Shown one piece after another: positions 21,137-29,918 of a stretch of DNA of 64,000 nt. The translations under genes and the position numbers were made by a program. The notes below the pieces were generated by a model. It had not been told where the DNA came from. It searched no databases and saw only the letters and a list, made by a program, of their open reading frames with translations. The DNA comes from Microbacterium sp. LWH7-1.2 (GTDB lineage: Bacteria > Actinomycetota > Actinomycetes > Actinomycetales > Microbacteriaceae). Numbering within the stretch: the stretch's first letter is position 1; every line of letters begins with the position of its first letter. The stretch covers positions 4,278,001-4,342,000 of the forward strand of contig NZ_CP151637.1 in NCBI RefSeq assembly GCF_038397755.1, in the 5' to 3' direction.

Positions 21137-22702
21137 CTAACCGATCGTCAGGGGTGCTGCTGACCACGGTCGTCTCGAGCTGATGATCGCGATGCCGAGG
21201 CTGAGGAGGGCGATCGCGATCCCCGCAGGCGCGCGCAAGGTGGCAGCATCCGTTCCCGTCGCAGCCAGCTCGGCAGGACGCGGCCCGAGCGGAGGCGGCG
21301 GCGCGTCGGCTGCCGCGGTTGGCGTGGGTGTCGGCGCGGGTGGGGGTGGAGGTGGGGCGAGCACGGCGACCTGCGAGGGCTCGCCGAACCGCTCGGTCCA
21401 GGCGAAGTCGGGGCCGGTGTGGGCGGCGACGGACGGGAGCTGGTCGGCGGCGGTCACGCTCCAGACGGCGGTGTAGTACCCCGGAGCGGTCATCTCCCAC
21501 GACGACCTGACGGTGTACGGCGTTGTCGGACCGGTCCCGGGTTCGGTGGTGACCTCGAGCGTGCCGACGATGGCCTCCTCGCCCGGGACAGCCGCACCGG
21601 CGACGGGCTCGGCGTCGGTGCGGTACACGACCGCGCTCGCCGTGACCGGCAGGTAGGAACCGTCGTCGGCGCGCGGCCACGAGCCCTCCGCCGCGGTGAA
21701 GGCGACCTCGTCGACGTACGGCCCGCCGCGCGCGTCCCGCGCCGCGACCTGAGTCGAGATGGCCGGAGAGAACGGGGGGACGCGCGGCGCGGAGTCCGCT
21801 CCCGACACATCGAACCGCACGCGCTCCGCCGGGCCGGCGGTCTCCTGGCCGCCAGGGGTCGTGAAGTGCCGTACGGCGGAGGCGAGGCCGGCATCGAAAT
21901 GGCCTGTTCCACTCACCGTGTACGGGCGCCCCTCGGCGGGTGGCACCGTGCGGATGCCGTACGTCGAGCCGGATGTCGCATTCTCGAGCGTCGGCGAGCC
22001 CGATTCCACGAAGACCGCGTCGGTGAGGGTGACGGTGCCGGTCGCCGCGCTGGTGGTGTCCACTCGGACCGTTCCGGAGCGGTGGTCCGCGGGATCCGTG
22101 GTGAACACGAGGCTTCCGCTCGCCGTCGATGGGCCCGGCGCCGCACGTGCGGCCTCGTCGTAGAAGGCGACCGCGCGCTCTTGGACGGCGCGGTCGTGCT
22201 GCGGGGAGAGCGCGGACATCGTCCAGTGGATAGCCCCGGCGAGCGAGTCGCCTCGGTAGCCGAAGGCATGCACGGTCTCTTCGTGGTTCGCGATCGCCTT
22301 CACGGCCCACGCGACCGCGGCGGCCTGGACGGGATCGTCGGTCTGGCCGTACGTCGTCACGAGGAGGTTGATCCCGGCGAGCTGCTGGGGTGAGAGGCCG
22401 GCCGCCGATCCGCTGATCCCGTGATCGGCGGTCTGCCCGGTCGGGGCAGGGGCTCCCGGTGTGATGCAGTAGGTGTGCACACCGCCGACGAGCATCGAGC
22501 CGTGCCACCCGTACGCGGAGATCGGCGCCCAGGTGCCGAACCCGGTGCCGCGTTCGGCGGCGTCGGCGCGGGATGGGGAGCCGATGCTCACCCACAGGAC
22601 GGCCACGAAGATCGTGACGAGGAGCAGGTGCGCGGGCAGGCGCCGAGCGCGCCCGCGGAAGACGAGCCGCGGCTGATTCCGGGACGAGTCGGCCAGGGGC
22701 AT
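21137..22702 (-). CDS. Secreted surface protein with a thioester-like domain and LAXTG sorting signal
   Basis: The 521-residue protein has a signal sequence (about 15-45), then a domain with the Cys of VHTYCITPG and the Gln of PVQAAAVAWAV, the two positions that form the internal thioester in TQXA-type adhesin domains. Beta-rich repeats fill the middle. A Pro-rich linker leads to LAATG, a hydrophobic helix and SSRR at the C-terminus, which is the sorting signal recognised by class E sortases of actinobacteria. It would be covalently attached to the wall. ATG 22702 has GGAG 5 nt upstream; GTG 22708, overlapping the previous stop, is an alternative. The thioester is inferred from the motif spacing. 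Confidence 0.65.
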   Translation of the reverse strand: MPLADSSRNQPRLVFRGRARRLPAHLLLVTIFVAVLWVSIGSPSRADAAERGTGFGTWAPISAYGWHGSMLVGGVHTYCITPGAPAPTGQTADHGISGSAAGLSPQQLAGINLLVTTYGQTDDPVQAAAVAWAVKAIANHEETVHAFGYRGDSLAGAIHWTMSALSPQHDRAVQERAVAFYDEAARAAPGPSTASGSLVFTTDPADHRSGTVRVDTTSAATGTVTLTDAVFVESGSPTLENATSGSTYGIRTVPPAEGRPYTVSGTGHFDAGLASAVRHFTTPGGQETAGPAERVRFDVSGADSAPRVPPFSPAISTQVAARDARGGPYVDEVAFTAAEGSWPRADDGSYLPVTASAVVYRTDAEPVAGAAVPGEEAIVGTLEVTTEPGTGPTTPYTVRSSWEMTAPGYYTAVWSVTAADQLPSVAAHTGPDFAWTERFGEPSQVAVLAPPPPPPAPTPTPTAAADAPPPPLGPRPAELAATGTDAATLRAPAGIAIALLSLGIAIISSRRPWSAAPLTIG

Positions 22703-22704
22703 GC

Positions 22705-22956
22705 TCACTCCGCTTCCTCGACGAGAGGCACGAACGGGGCGTGCCGGCCGAAGCCACGGGAGGAATGGGTGTCGCCGCGATCCGCCTCACCCGTCGTTGC
22801 GGAGCCGAACGACGCGCAGACGCCTGCGATCGCGAGGGCGATCAGGAGCGCGAACAGCTTGAGGCGTGTGGGAAGGACCCCGTGAACGGCCGTCGTGGCG
22901 AGGAGCGTGTTGCGGAGCGGGGTGTCGGCGGGTCGTGGGTGACGCGAAGCAGCCAT
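22705..22956 (-). CDS. Small membrane-anchored protein of unknown function
   Basis: This 83-residue protein has a basic N-terminus, one hydrophobic segment at about 33-52 (KLFALLIALAIAGVCASFG) and a polar tail ending VPLVEEAE. I do not recognise it. Its stop overlaps GTG 22708 and lies just before the surface-protein start, so the two are likely translationally coupled. It could assist export or anchoring of its neighbour. A longer frame upstream has no ribosome site. Confidence 0.55.
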   Translation of the reverse strand: MAASRHPRPADTPLRNTLLATTAVHGVLPTRLKLFALLIALAIAGVCASFGSATTGEADRGDTHSSRGFGRHAPFVPLVEEAE

Positions 22957-23063
22957 GCATCGAGGATCGACGCCCCGCGCCGGCGGTGGCGGTCGAGGAG
23001 GGCGAACTGTGGACGACCGGTCGCCGAGGGCGATTGGGGAGGAACCCGAGCGGGCCGCCGGCG

Positions 23064-23996
23064 CTATGCCCGCGGAATCAGCGTGAGGAGCGAGGCCTCG
23101 GGACGGCAGGCGAAGCGCACCGGCGCGTAGATCGAGTGGCCGATGCCCGCGCTGACGTTGAGCGGCACCGTGCGGCCGTCCTGCTTCCACGCACTGAGTC
23201 CGCGCGCCTGACGCAGCGGGATGTCGCAGTTGGCGACGAGCGCGCCGACACCCGGGATGCGGACCTGGCCGCCATGCGTGTGGCCGCCGAAGATCACGTC
23301 GGCATCGAGATCGACGAAGTCATCGAGCACACGACGGTACGGCGCGTGGGTCACGCCGATCGACAGGTCGGCGGACTCCTCGCCGCGAAGCGCCGCCAGC
23401 GGCTCGGGGAGCGCCTCGAGGCGGTCCCAGTGACGATGGGCGTCGCTCACGCCGAACGCGGCGATGCGCAGGCCCGCAGCATCCAACGATCCGACCTTGT
23501 TGTTGAGGTCGAGCCAGCCGAGTTCTCGAGTGAAGTAGTCGTCCAGCGCCTCGGTGTCGAGCGGTTCCGCGGTGTGCTTGACCTTCGACGGACCGGTGAA
23601 GTACCGGAACGGGTTTCGAGGCGACGGCGCAGCGTGGTCGTTGGAGCCGTGCACGAAGACGCCGGGGACGCCGCGCAGCGGATCGAACGCCCGCCGCAGT
23701 CCCCGAAGGCCGTCGAAGTGGCCCATGTTGTCGCCGGTGTTGACGATCAGGTCGGGCTGGAGCTCGGCGAGCGCGGCGATCCAGCCCTGCTTGCGGTGCT
23801 GCCAGGGCGCCATGTGCGCGTCGGAGAGGTGAAGGAGGCGGATGGGCCTTGCGCCGGCGGGGAGCACGGGAACCTCATGGAAGCGGACCGTGAAGAGATA
23901 GCGCTCGATACCGATGCCCCAGATCGCCGCACCCGCGCCGACCGCCCCCACCGTGCCGAGCACGGTGAGGGCGGTGCGAGTCGCTGCGGAGCGCAC
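23064..23996 (-). CDS. Membrane-anchored metallophosphoesterase
   Basis: The 310-residue protein has an N-terminal membrane helix (about 9-30) and a calcineurin-type phosphoesterase domain. All five metal-site motifs are visible: LSDAHM, VNTGDN, GSNDH, GVTHAP and GGHTHGGQ. Related YkuE/YaeI-type proteins act on lipid-linked or nucleotide phosphates; the substrate here is unknown. The GTG start at 23996 shares one base with the stop of the penicillin-binding protein gene (TAGTG), a pairing common in actinobacteria. Confidence 0.88.
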   Translation of the reverse strand: MRSAATRTALTVLGTVGAVGAGAAIWGIGIERYLFTVRFHEVPVLPAGARPIRLLHLSDAHMAPWQHRKQGWIAALAELQPDLIVNTGDNMGHFDGLRGLRRAFDPLRGVPGVFVHGSNDHAAPSPRNPFRYFTGPSKVKHTAEPLDTEALDDYFTRELGWLDLNNKVGSLDAAGLRIAAFGVSDAHRHWDRLEALPEPLAALRGEESADLSIGVTHAPYRRVLDDFVDLDADVIFGGHTHGGQVRIPGVGALVANCDIPLRQARGLSAWKQDGRTVPLNVSAGIGHSIYAPVRFACRPEASLLTLIPRA

Positions 23997-26815
23997 TAGT
24001 CGTCGCCGTCGCCGTTGCCGGGTCCCCGGCCGCCCCCGCCGCAGATCGCGGCGGCGTAGTCGACGGAGATCGACGTGTTGCGGTTAACAACGGACCCGGC
24101 GGCCGGGTTGGTAGCGACTGCCTTTGTCTGCGCGCCGAGACTTGCATCCACCGTGCAGTTGCCGTCGCCGACGTTGCCGAAGCCGGCGCTGCGCAGCGCC
24201 TTCTTCGCGTCCTCGAGGGTGCTGCCAGACACGTTCGGCACAGCCACGCCCTCGCCGTTGCTGGGGTTGATCGTGACGGTGCTGCCGCCCGCGACCTTGC
24301 CCGCTCCGGGGTTCTGAGCCGCTACGACGCCTGCGGGCTGGTTGGAGTCGACCGGACCGCCGACCTCGACGGTGAACCCTGCCTCGGTCAGGATCGTCGT
24401 AGCCTCGTCGACCGACTTGCCGACGACGTTCGGCAGATCGGTGAGCTGGACCTTCGTCAGCTCGTTGTCAGGGGCGGCGAATTTGTCACCGCCATAGATG
24501 TCGTTCGCCACGCCCTGGATGGCCCGCGTGATGGGGAAGCGGATCTGGTTCAGGCGGTTGCCGTTGTAGGACGTCTTCGTGATGTCACCGCCACCCTGCA
24601 CGTTGCCGACCCACGTCGCCGTTGCCACCTTCGTGCTCGACTCGACCATCCACGTCGTGATCTCTTCGTGCGTACCCGTCTTGCCGATGAGGGGGGTGCC
24701 GTCGCCCGGGTTGCCGCCGGTGCCGGTGCCGCCCGAGTTCATGACGCCCTGCAGCGCGTACGCCGCAGTCGCCGCGACGTTGGGGGCGATGACCTGGGTG
24801 CACGTGCGCGCCGGTTTGGCCAGCTCGTTGCCGTCGGAATCCGTCACGCGGTCGATCGCTTGCGGCTGGCAGTAGATGCCGTTGTTCGCGACGGTCGCGT
24901 AGGCCTCGGCCATCGCCATGGGCGAGACGAAGTTCGTGCCGATGATGGAGTTCAGGTTGGTCATCTCGACCTCGTTCCCGTTCCCCTGGGTCACGCCCAT
25001 TCGCGTGGCGACGTTCTTGATGTCGCACAGGTCGAGCTTCTCCGCCATGGCGAAGAACCCGGTGTTGAGGGAGTCCTTCGTGAAGCGCATGGGCGTGCCC
25101 ATGTAGCCCCTGTTGTTGCCGAAGTTCTTGATGAGGGTGTTCGACCCGTTGACCCAGTCACCCGAGCACGAGTTCTTCATCCTCTTGAAGACGTGCAGCG
25201 TACCGTTCAGGGTCTCGTTGACCGAATGCCCCTTCTCGAGCCAGTCGATGAGCGTGAACAGCTTGAACGTCGAACCAGCAGGGAACCCGCCCGACGTGCC
25301 GAATTTCGCGTCACCGGCGAAGACCAGCGATGCGTAGTTCGGGTCGCTCGAAAGCGAGGCATCCTCGCTAAATTTCGTGTTCTGCGCGATCGCGAGGACG
25401 CGCCCCGTGGTCGCTTCGATGCTCACGGAGGTTGCCCCGAAGCGGCCGGGAGAAGGAGTGGTGCTGCCGATCGGCATGTCGATCGCCGTGGGGGCGTACT
25501 TCGTCATCGCGTCCTGCGCCGTCGTCTGCACGCGGGTGTCGAGCGTGGTGTAGACGTTCAGCCCGCCGCGCTGCAGCAGCGCCCGGCGCTCGTCCTGCGT
25601 CGCTCCGAACGCTTCGTCGTTCAGGATCACGTCCTTCACGTACTGACAGAAGTACGCGGCGCCGCCCGCCGCCTGGCAGCCGGTGGTCGGCTCGACGATG
25701 CTCGGCGTGATGGGCCAGACTGCGGCCTCGACATACTGCTCGCGCGTGATCTTGCCGTCGTCGAGCATCCGGCTCAGCACGTAGAGCTGGCGCACCTTCG
25801 TCGAGGTGTAGCCGTCGGCGGCAGCCAGCTTCTGCTCTTCGGTGATCTCCCCGCTCGCCACGAGCGCGTCGAGGGCACCGAGCTTGGCGCCTTCGTCGAT
25901 GACGCCGTCCGGCGCCTTGTTGAAGGTCGCGCCGTCGGAGCCGAAGATCGAGCCGCCCGGCTTGTCGATGCGGTAGTTGTTCGGGTTCTGCACCATGCCG
26001 GCGAGCGTCGCCGCCTGCGCGACAGTGAGGCTCGCCGCGTTGCTGTTGAAGTAGTGGCGTGCCGCGGCCTCGATGCCGTAGGTGATGCCGCCGAAGTTGG
26101 CGATGTTCATGTACCCGAGCAGGATGTCGTTCTTCGAGTATTTCTGCTCGAGGGAGATGGCGTAGCGCATCTCCTGCAGCTTGCGGGTGTATCCCTCCGA
26201 GCCCTCGGCCGTCGTGGCGTCGACCCAGCACTGGCGCAGCGCCGCGTCGCGGCTCATCTTCTCGATCGGCAGGCCGGTGGCCTCGTCTTTGACGATCTCG
26301 CCGGCCTCGTCGGTCTCGTACACCGTCGTGGCGTTCTGCTCGCACTTCTGGATCAGCACGTTCTTCACGTACTGCTGGCTGATCGACGAGCCGCCCTGCG
26401 TCTCGCCGCCGCCCTGCGCGTTGGACAGAAGGGCGCGCGTCGTTCCGATGAGGTCGATGCCGCCGTGCTGGTAGTAACGCGGGTCCTCACTGGAGAGAAG
26501 CGCGTCGTACATGACCGGGTTGATCTGGTCGAAGTTGACCGGGGTCCGGTCCTGTTCGAGGAACTTGGTCAGCAGTGTCTGCTCACCCGTCTCGGGGTTC
26601 GTGGCGTAGAAGTTGCTCGGGAGCATGAGCTTGTCGATCTCGAGGACGCTCGGGAGATTGTCGAACATCGTGATCGCGCGCTCTGCCGCGGTGCTCGTGA
26701 TCGCGACCGCGGGGGTGACGGTCGCCGCAATGAGGACACCGGCTGCGGCACTGAGGCCGACGAGCCCGGCGAGTCCGCCGAGCACACCGGTGGCCGTGCG
26801 TTTGGTATCAGGCAT
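23996..26815 (-). CDS. ponA: Class A penicillin-binding protein with PASTA domains
   Basis: This bifunctional peptidoglycan synthase has a glycosyltransferase (GT51) domain followed by a transpeptidase. In the 939-residue protein, membrane helix about 8-38, then GT51 motifs SSEDPRYYQHGG and GGSSISQQYVKN. Transpeptidase motifs are SxxK in GSTFKL, SxN in DSLNTGF and KTG in IGKTGTHE. Two PASTA repeats (LPNVVGKSVDEA and VPNVSGSTLEDA) and a Gly/Asn/Asp tail end the protein. About 45 residues with two Cys are inserted in the GT domain after QQYVKNVLIQK. ATG 26815 is preferred to an upstream start because of its leaderless -10. Confidence 0.93.
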   Translation of the reverse strand: MPDTKRTATGVLGGLAGLVGLSAAAGVLIAATVTPAVAITSTAAERAITMFDNLPSVLEIDKLMLPSNFYATNPETGEQTLLTKFLEQDRTPVNFDQINPVMYDALLSSEDPRYYQHGGIDLIGTTRALLSNAQGGGETQGGSSISQQYVKNVLIQKCEQNATTVYETDEAGEIVKDEATGLPIEKMSRDAALRQCWVDATTAEGSEGYTRKLQEMRYAISLEQKYSKNDILLGYMNIANFGGITYGIEAAARHYFNSNAASLTVAQAATLAGMVQNPNNYRIDKPGGSIFGSDGATFNKAPDGVIDEGAKLGALDALVASGEITEEQKLAAADGYTSTKVRQLYVLSRMLDDGKITREQYVEAAVWPITPSIVEPTTGCQAAGGAAYFCQYVKDVILNDEAFGATQDERRALLQRGGLNVYTTLDTRVQTTAQDAMTKYAPTAIDMPIGSTTPSPGRFGATSVSIEATTGRVLAIAQNTKFSEDASLSSDPNYASLVFAGDAKFGTSGGFPAGSTFKLFTLIDWLEKGHSVNETLNGTLHVFKRMKNSCSGDWVNGSNTLIKNFGNNRGYMGTPMRFTKDSLNTGFFAMAEKLDLCDIKNVATRMGVTQGNGNEVEMTNLNSIIGTNFVSPMAMAEAYATVANNGIYCQPQAIDRVTDSDGNELAKPARTCTQVIAPNVAATAAYALQGVMNSGGTGTGGNPGDGTPLIGKTGTHEEITTWMVESSTKVATATWVGNVQGGGDITKTSYNGNRLNQIRFPITRAIQGVANDIYGGDKFAAPDNELTKVQLTDLPNVVGKSVDEATTILTEAGFTVEVGGPVDSNQPAGVVAAQNPGAGKVAGGSTVTINPSNGEGVAVPNVSGSTLEDAKKALRSAGFGNVGDGNCTVDASLGAQTKAVATNPAAGSVVNRNTSISVDYAAAICGGGGRGPGNGDGDD

Positions 26816-26822
26816 AGGGTTG

Positions 26823-26828
26823 ATCGTA
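26823..26828 (-). promoter_or_regulatory. -10 element for leaderless ponA
   Basis: TACGAT on the minus strand ends 7 nt before ATG 26815. Confidence 0.6.
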
Positions 26829-26924
26829 AGGGAGATACCTGGGCGATCCATCAAGGACGCTCGGTCAACCGGGGTGTTTCCCAGCCTTCACCAGCCGTCC
26901 TTTCCGCACACTCGAGGAGTCGCG

Positions 26925-27140
26925 ATGACGACGTGGGAGTACCTCACCACGCCCCTTCTGATCCACAACACCGCAGCGATCCTCAACAACTGGGGCAAGC
27001 AGGGCTGGGAGCTCGTTCAGGTGGTGCAGGGCCCCGAGGGCGGACTGGTCGCCTACTTCAAGCGCCCGTCCGGCGGCGGTCAGCAGAACGTGGGACTGGA
27101 TGCCGCGGCCCAGGCCGCGAAGCAGTTCGAGGAGGCCTGA
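26925..27140 (+). CDS. DUF4177-family protein
   Basis: This 71-residue protein has the short DUF4177 fold: WEYLTTPLLIHN, then LNNWGKQGWELVQVV, then an Ala/Gln tail. Function is not established for the family. CGAGGAG lies 6 nt before ATG 26925. The RidA gene starts 2 bp after its stop, and the pair is transcribed together, divergently from ponA. Confidence 0.8.
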   Translation: MTTWEYLTTPLLIHNTAAILNNWGKQGWELVQVVQGPEGGLVAYFKRPSGGGQQNVGLDAAAQAAKQFEEA

Positions 27141-27142
27141 GG

Positions 27143-27610
27143 ATGAGCGTGAGCGCCCGTCTCGCCGAGCTCGGCATCGACCTTCCCGACGTCGTTCCTC
27201 CCGTAGCCGCGTACGTCCCCGCGAAGGCGCACGGCGACCTCGTCTACACAGCCGGCCAGCTGCCGATGGTCTCCGGCGCGCTGCCGGCGACGGGCAAGGT
27301 CGGCGAGGGCCACGGACTCGTTCCGGCGTCCGACGCGAAGGCGTACGCGCGCCAGAGCGCCCTCAACGCACTCGCGGCCGCAGCGGACGCGGTCGGCGGC
27401 GTGGACCGGCTCACCGGCGTCCTCAAGGTCACCGGGTTCGTGGCATCCGTTCCCGAATTCACCGGCCAGCCCGGCGTGATCAACGGCGCGAGCGAGCTGC
27501 TCGGCGAGCTCTTCGGCGACGCCGGCACGCATGCACGTTCGGCGGTCGGTGTGCCGGTGCTCCCGCTGGACGCCCCCGTAGAGGTCGAGGTCGTCTTCTC
27601 GTACGCCTGA
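27143..27610 (+). CDS. RidA/YjgF-family protein
   Basis: RidA enzymes remove reactive enamine/imine intermediates released by PLP enzymes. The 155-residue protein has the family core: GDLVYTAGQLPMVSG, a central ALNALAAAADAVGGVDRL helix, VTGFVASVPEF and the late VPVLPLDAPVEVEVVFSY. At 155 residues it belongs to the longer YjgH-like or Rid6/7-like type rather than classical 130-residue RidA, and the catalytic Arg of classical RidA in the RSAVGV(P) stretch is present as ARSAVGVPVLP. GAGG precedes the ATG. Confidence 0.82.
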   Translation: MSVSARLAELGIDLPDVVPPVAAYVPAKAHGDLVYTAGQLPMVSGALPATGKVGEGHGLVPASDAKAYARQSALNALAAAADAVGGVDRLTGVLKVTGFVASVPEFTGQPGVINGASELLGELFGDAGTHARSAVGVPVLPLDAPVEVEVVFSYA

Positions 27611-27620
27611 TCGTCCTCGC

Positions 27621-27721
27621 CGCTCGTTGAGCGAGCGAAACGAGTCGAAACGCCCCGGACATTGCGCAAGGTCCGGGGCGTTCCGACTTCGAGCGCCGGA
27701 GCGCCCTTCGCTCAACGAGCG
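27621..27721. repeat. Nested palindromic intergenic repeat and bidirectional terminator
   Basis: A 13-bp outer inverted repeat (27621-27633 with 27709-27721) encloses a 12-bp inner one (27649-27660 with 27671-27682). It lies between the convergent RidA gene and acs. The inner hairpin could stop transcription both ways. The left arm sequence GAGCGAGCGAAACGAGTCG looks like a REP-type element that recurs in related genomes, as far as I recall. A weaker, similar stretch is at 45476-45501. Confidence 0.7.
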
Positions 27722-27731
27722 GGGGCTTTCA

Positions 27732-29723
27732 CTACTTGACCTGCGCGGAGATCACCGACATGACGGCGGTGTCGGCGAGGGTGGTCGTGTCGCCGACCTC
27801 GCGACCCTCGGCGACGTCGCGGAGCAGGCGACGCATGATCTTGCCGGACCGGGTCTTGGGCAGCTCGCCCACGATGTAGACGTCGCGGGGACGCGCGATC
27901 GGGCCGATCTGCTCGCCGACCCACAGCCGCAGGTTCTGCGCGAGGCCGTCGGGGGAGTGCGCGTCGAGGTAGGACTGCTTGATGATGACGAAGGCGACGA
28001 CCGCCTGGCCGGTGGTCTCGTCCGAGGCGCCCACGACCGCCGCCTCGGCGACCGCCTCGTTGCCCACCAGCGCCGACTCGATCTCGGTGGTCGACAGGCG
28101 GTGGCCGGACACGTTCATGACGTCGTCGACGCGGCCGAGCAGCCACACATCCCCGTCATCGTCGAGGCGGGCCCCGTCGCCGGCGAAGTAGTAGCCCTGC
28201 TTCTGGAACTTCTCCCAATAGGTTTCGACGAAGCGCTCAGGGTCGCCCCAGATGCCGCGCAGCATGGACGGCCACGGCTCAGTGATGACGAGGAGTCCGC
28301 CGTTGCCGTTGCCGACGTGCGTGCCGTCCTCGTCGACGACGTCGATCGAGATGCCGGGCAGCGGCACCTGTGCCGAACCGGGCTTGGTCTCGGTGACACC
28401 GGGAAGGGCCGACACCATGATCGAGCCGGTCTCGGTCTGCCACCACGTGTCGACGATCGGCGCCGTCTTGCCGCCGATGATCTTGCGGTACCACATCCAC
28501 GCCTCGGGGTTGATGGGTTCGCCCACCGAGCCGAGCAGGCGCAGCGACGACAGGTCGAACTGCTTCGGTATCGCCCGGCCCAGCTTCATGAACGAGCGGA
28601 TTGCGGTCGGCGCGGTGTAGAGCACGGTCACCCCGTACTTCTGCACGATCTCCCACCAGCGGCCGGGGTGCGGGGCATCGGGCGTGCCCTCGTAGAGCAC
28701 CTGCGTCGCGCCGTTCGCGAGCGGGCCGTACGTGACGTAGCTGTGCCCAGTGATCCAGCCGATGTCGGCGGTGCACCAGTACACGTCGGTCTCGGGGTGC
28801 AGGTCGTGCACGACCTTGTTCGTGAACGCCGACTGGGTCAGGTAGCCGCCCGACGTGTGCAGGATGCCCTTGGGCTTGCCGGTGGTGCCCGACGTATAGA
28901 GGATGAACAGCGGGTTCTCAGCGGGGAAGGGCTGCGCCTCGTGCTCGCCGGACGCGGCGGTGACCACGTCGTGCCACCACAGGTCGCGGCCCTCGGTCCA
29001 GTCGACGTCGTTCTCGCCGCGCTTGACGACGAGCACGTGCTCGACGGTCTCCTGCACGCCGGTGCCGCGGTCGCCGAGGGCGAGGTCGACGGCGGGCTTG
29101 AGCGGGGAGACCTTGCCCTTGCGGTACCCGCCGTCGGCGGTGATGACGAGCTTTGCGCCGGCGTCGTCGATGCGGGCCCGCAGGCTGTCGGCCGAGAAGC
29201 CGCCGAACACGACGGAGTGGATGGCGCCGATGCGCGCGACGGCGAGCATCGAGGCGACCGCCTCCGGGATCATCGGCAGGTAGATCGCGACGCGGTCGCC
29301 CTGGCCGATGCCGAGGCCCTCCAGCACGTTCGCGAGACGCTTGACCTCGTCGGTCAGCTCGGCGTAGGTGACGCGACGCTCGTCGCCTGGCTCGCCCTCC
29401 CACAGCAGCGCGACGCGGTCGCCGTTGCCTGCCTCGACGTGGCGGTCGAGGCAGTTGTACGCGACGTTGAGCTCGCCGTCGGCGAACCACTGCGCGAACG
29501 GCGGGTTCGACCAGTCGAGCACCTCGGTGAAGGGCTTGTGCCAGTGCAGATCGCGCGCCTTGTCGGCCCAGAAGCCGAGGCGGTCGGCCTTCGCCTCTTC
29601 ATACAGCTCCGCCGTCGCGATCGCGTCGGCGGCGAAGTCGTCAGTGGGCGCGAAGCGCCGGTCCTCGTTGAGCAGGTGGTCGATCTGGCTGGTGGCTTGC
29701 GTGAGAGGGGTCTGTTCGCTCAT
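27732..29723 (-). CDS. acs: Acetyl-CoA synthetase
   Basis: Acs activates acetate to acetyl-CoA through acetyl-AMP. The 663-residue protein is an ANL adenylating enzyme with the N-terminal WFxDGELNVAYNCLDRH region, the ATP loop YTSGTTGKPKG, VDTWWQTETG, the hinge GRVDDVMNVSGHRLST, and the C-terminal RTRSGKIMRRLLR, whose Lys is the usual acetylation switch. ATG 29723 has AAGGAG 10 nt upstream; upstream in-frame codons lie in the intergenic region. It is monocistronic and divergent from 6C RNA. Confidence 0.96.
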   Translation of the reverse strand: MSEQTPLTQATSQIDHLLNEDRRFAPTDDFAADAIATAELYEEAKADRLGFWADKARDLHWHKPFTEVLDWSNPPFAQWFADGELNVAYNCLDRHVEAGNGDRVALLWEGEPGDERRVTYAELTDEVKRLANVLEGLGIGQGDRVAIYLPMIPEAVASMLAVARIGAIHSVVFGGFSADSLRARIDDAGAKLVITADGGYRKGKVSPLKPAVDLALGDRGTGVQETVEHVLVVKRGENDVDWTEGRDLWWHDVVTAASGEHEAQPFPAENPLFILYTSGTTGKPKGILHTSGGYLTQSAFTNKVVHDLHPETDVYWCTADIGWITGHSYVTYGPLANGATQVLYEGTPDAPHPGRWWEIVQKYGVTVLYTAPTAIRSFMKLGRAIPKQFDLSSLRLLGSVGEPINPEAWMWYRKIIGGKTAPIVDTWWQTETGSIMVSALPGVTETKPGSAQVPLPGISIDVVDEDGTHVGNGNGGLLVITEPWPSMLRGIWGDPERFVETYWEKFQKQGYYFAGDGARLDDDGDVWLLGRVDDVMNVSGHRLSTTEIESALVGNEAVAEAAVVGASDETTGQAVVAFVIIKQSYLDAHSPDGLAQNLRLWVGEQIGPIARPRDVYIVGELPKTRSGKIMRRLLRDVAEGREVGDTTTLADTAVMSVISAQVK

Positions 29724-29884
29724 GGGAGCGCGCTCCTTTGCGGGCTTGGTCGAGGCCGAGGGGTGTCGGCGAGTCTGCCAGGAAATGTACCCACCACCGC
29801 CCGAAGCGACTACCCCCGATAGTAGGGGGCGCCGCATACATCGACCCAGACCGATATATCGGTGAGAATCCTCTCCTTTTCGTT
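29724..29884. other. acs upstream region
   Basis: No gene is seen here. It holds the acs ribosome site, a C5/G5 inverted repeat (about 29814-29830: CCCCC-GATAGTA-GGGGG), and the palindrome at 29850. On the acs strand TACATT (about 29784-29789) is a possible -10, but I see no convincing -35. Confidence 0.5.
29850..29863. repeat. 14-bp perfect palindrome between acs and 6C RNA
   Basis: ACCGATATATCGGT is perfectly self-complementary and AT-rich in a GC-rich background. It lies about 20 bp upstream of the 6C RNA -35 and within the acs upstream region, so it may be a regulator site for either or both. Confidence 0.6.
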
Positions 29885-29912
29885 TTGTCGGGACCCATGC
29901 CTCGCCTATGCT
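29885..29912 (+). promoter_or_regulatory. Promoter of 6C RNA
   Basis: TTGTCG at 29885-29890 and TATGCT at 29907-29912 have a 16-bp spacer. The predicted start near 29919 fits the size of the RNA. Confidence 0.65.
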
Positions 29913-29918
29913 GACCGG

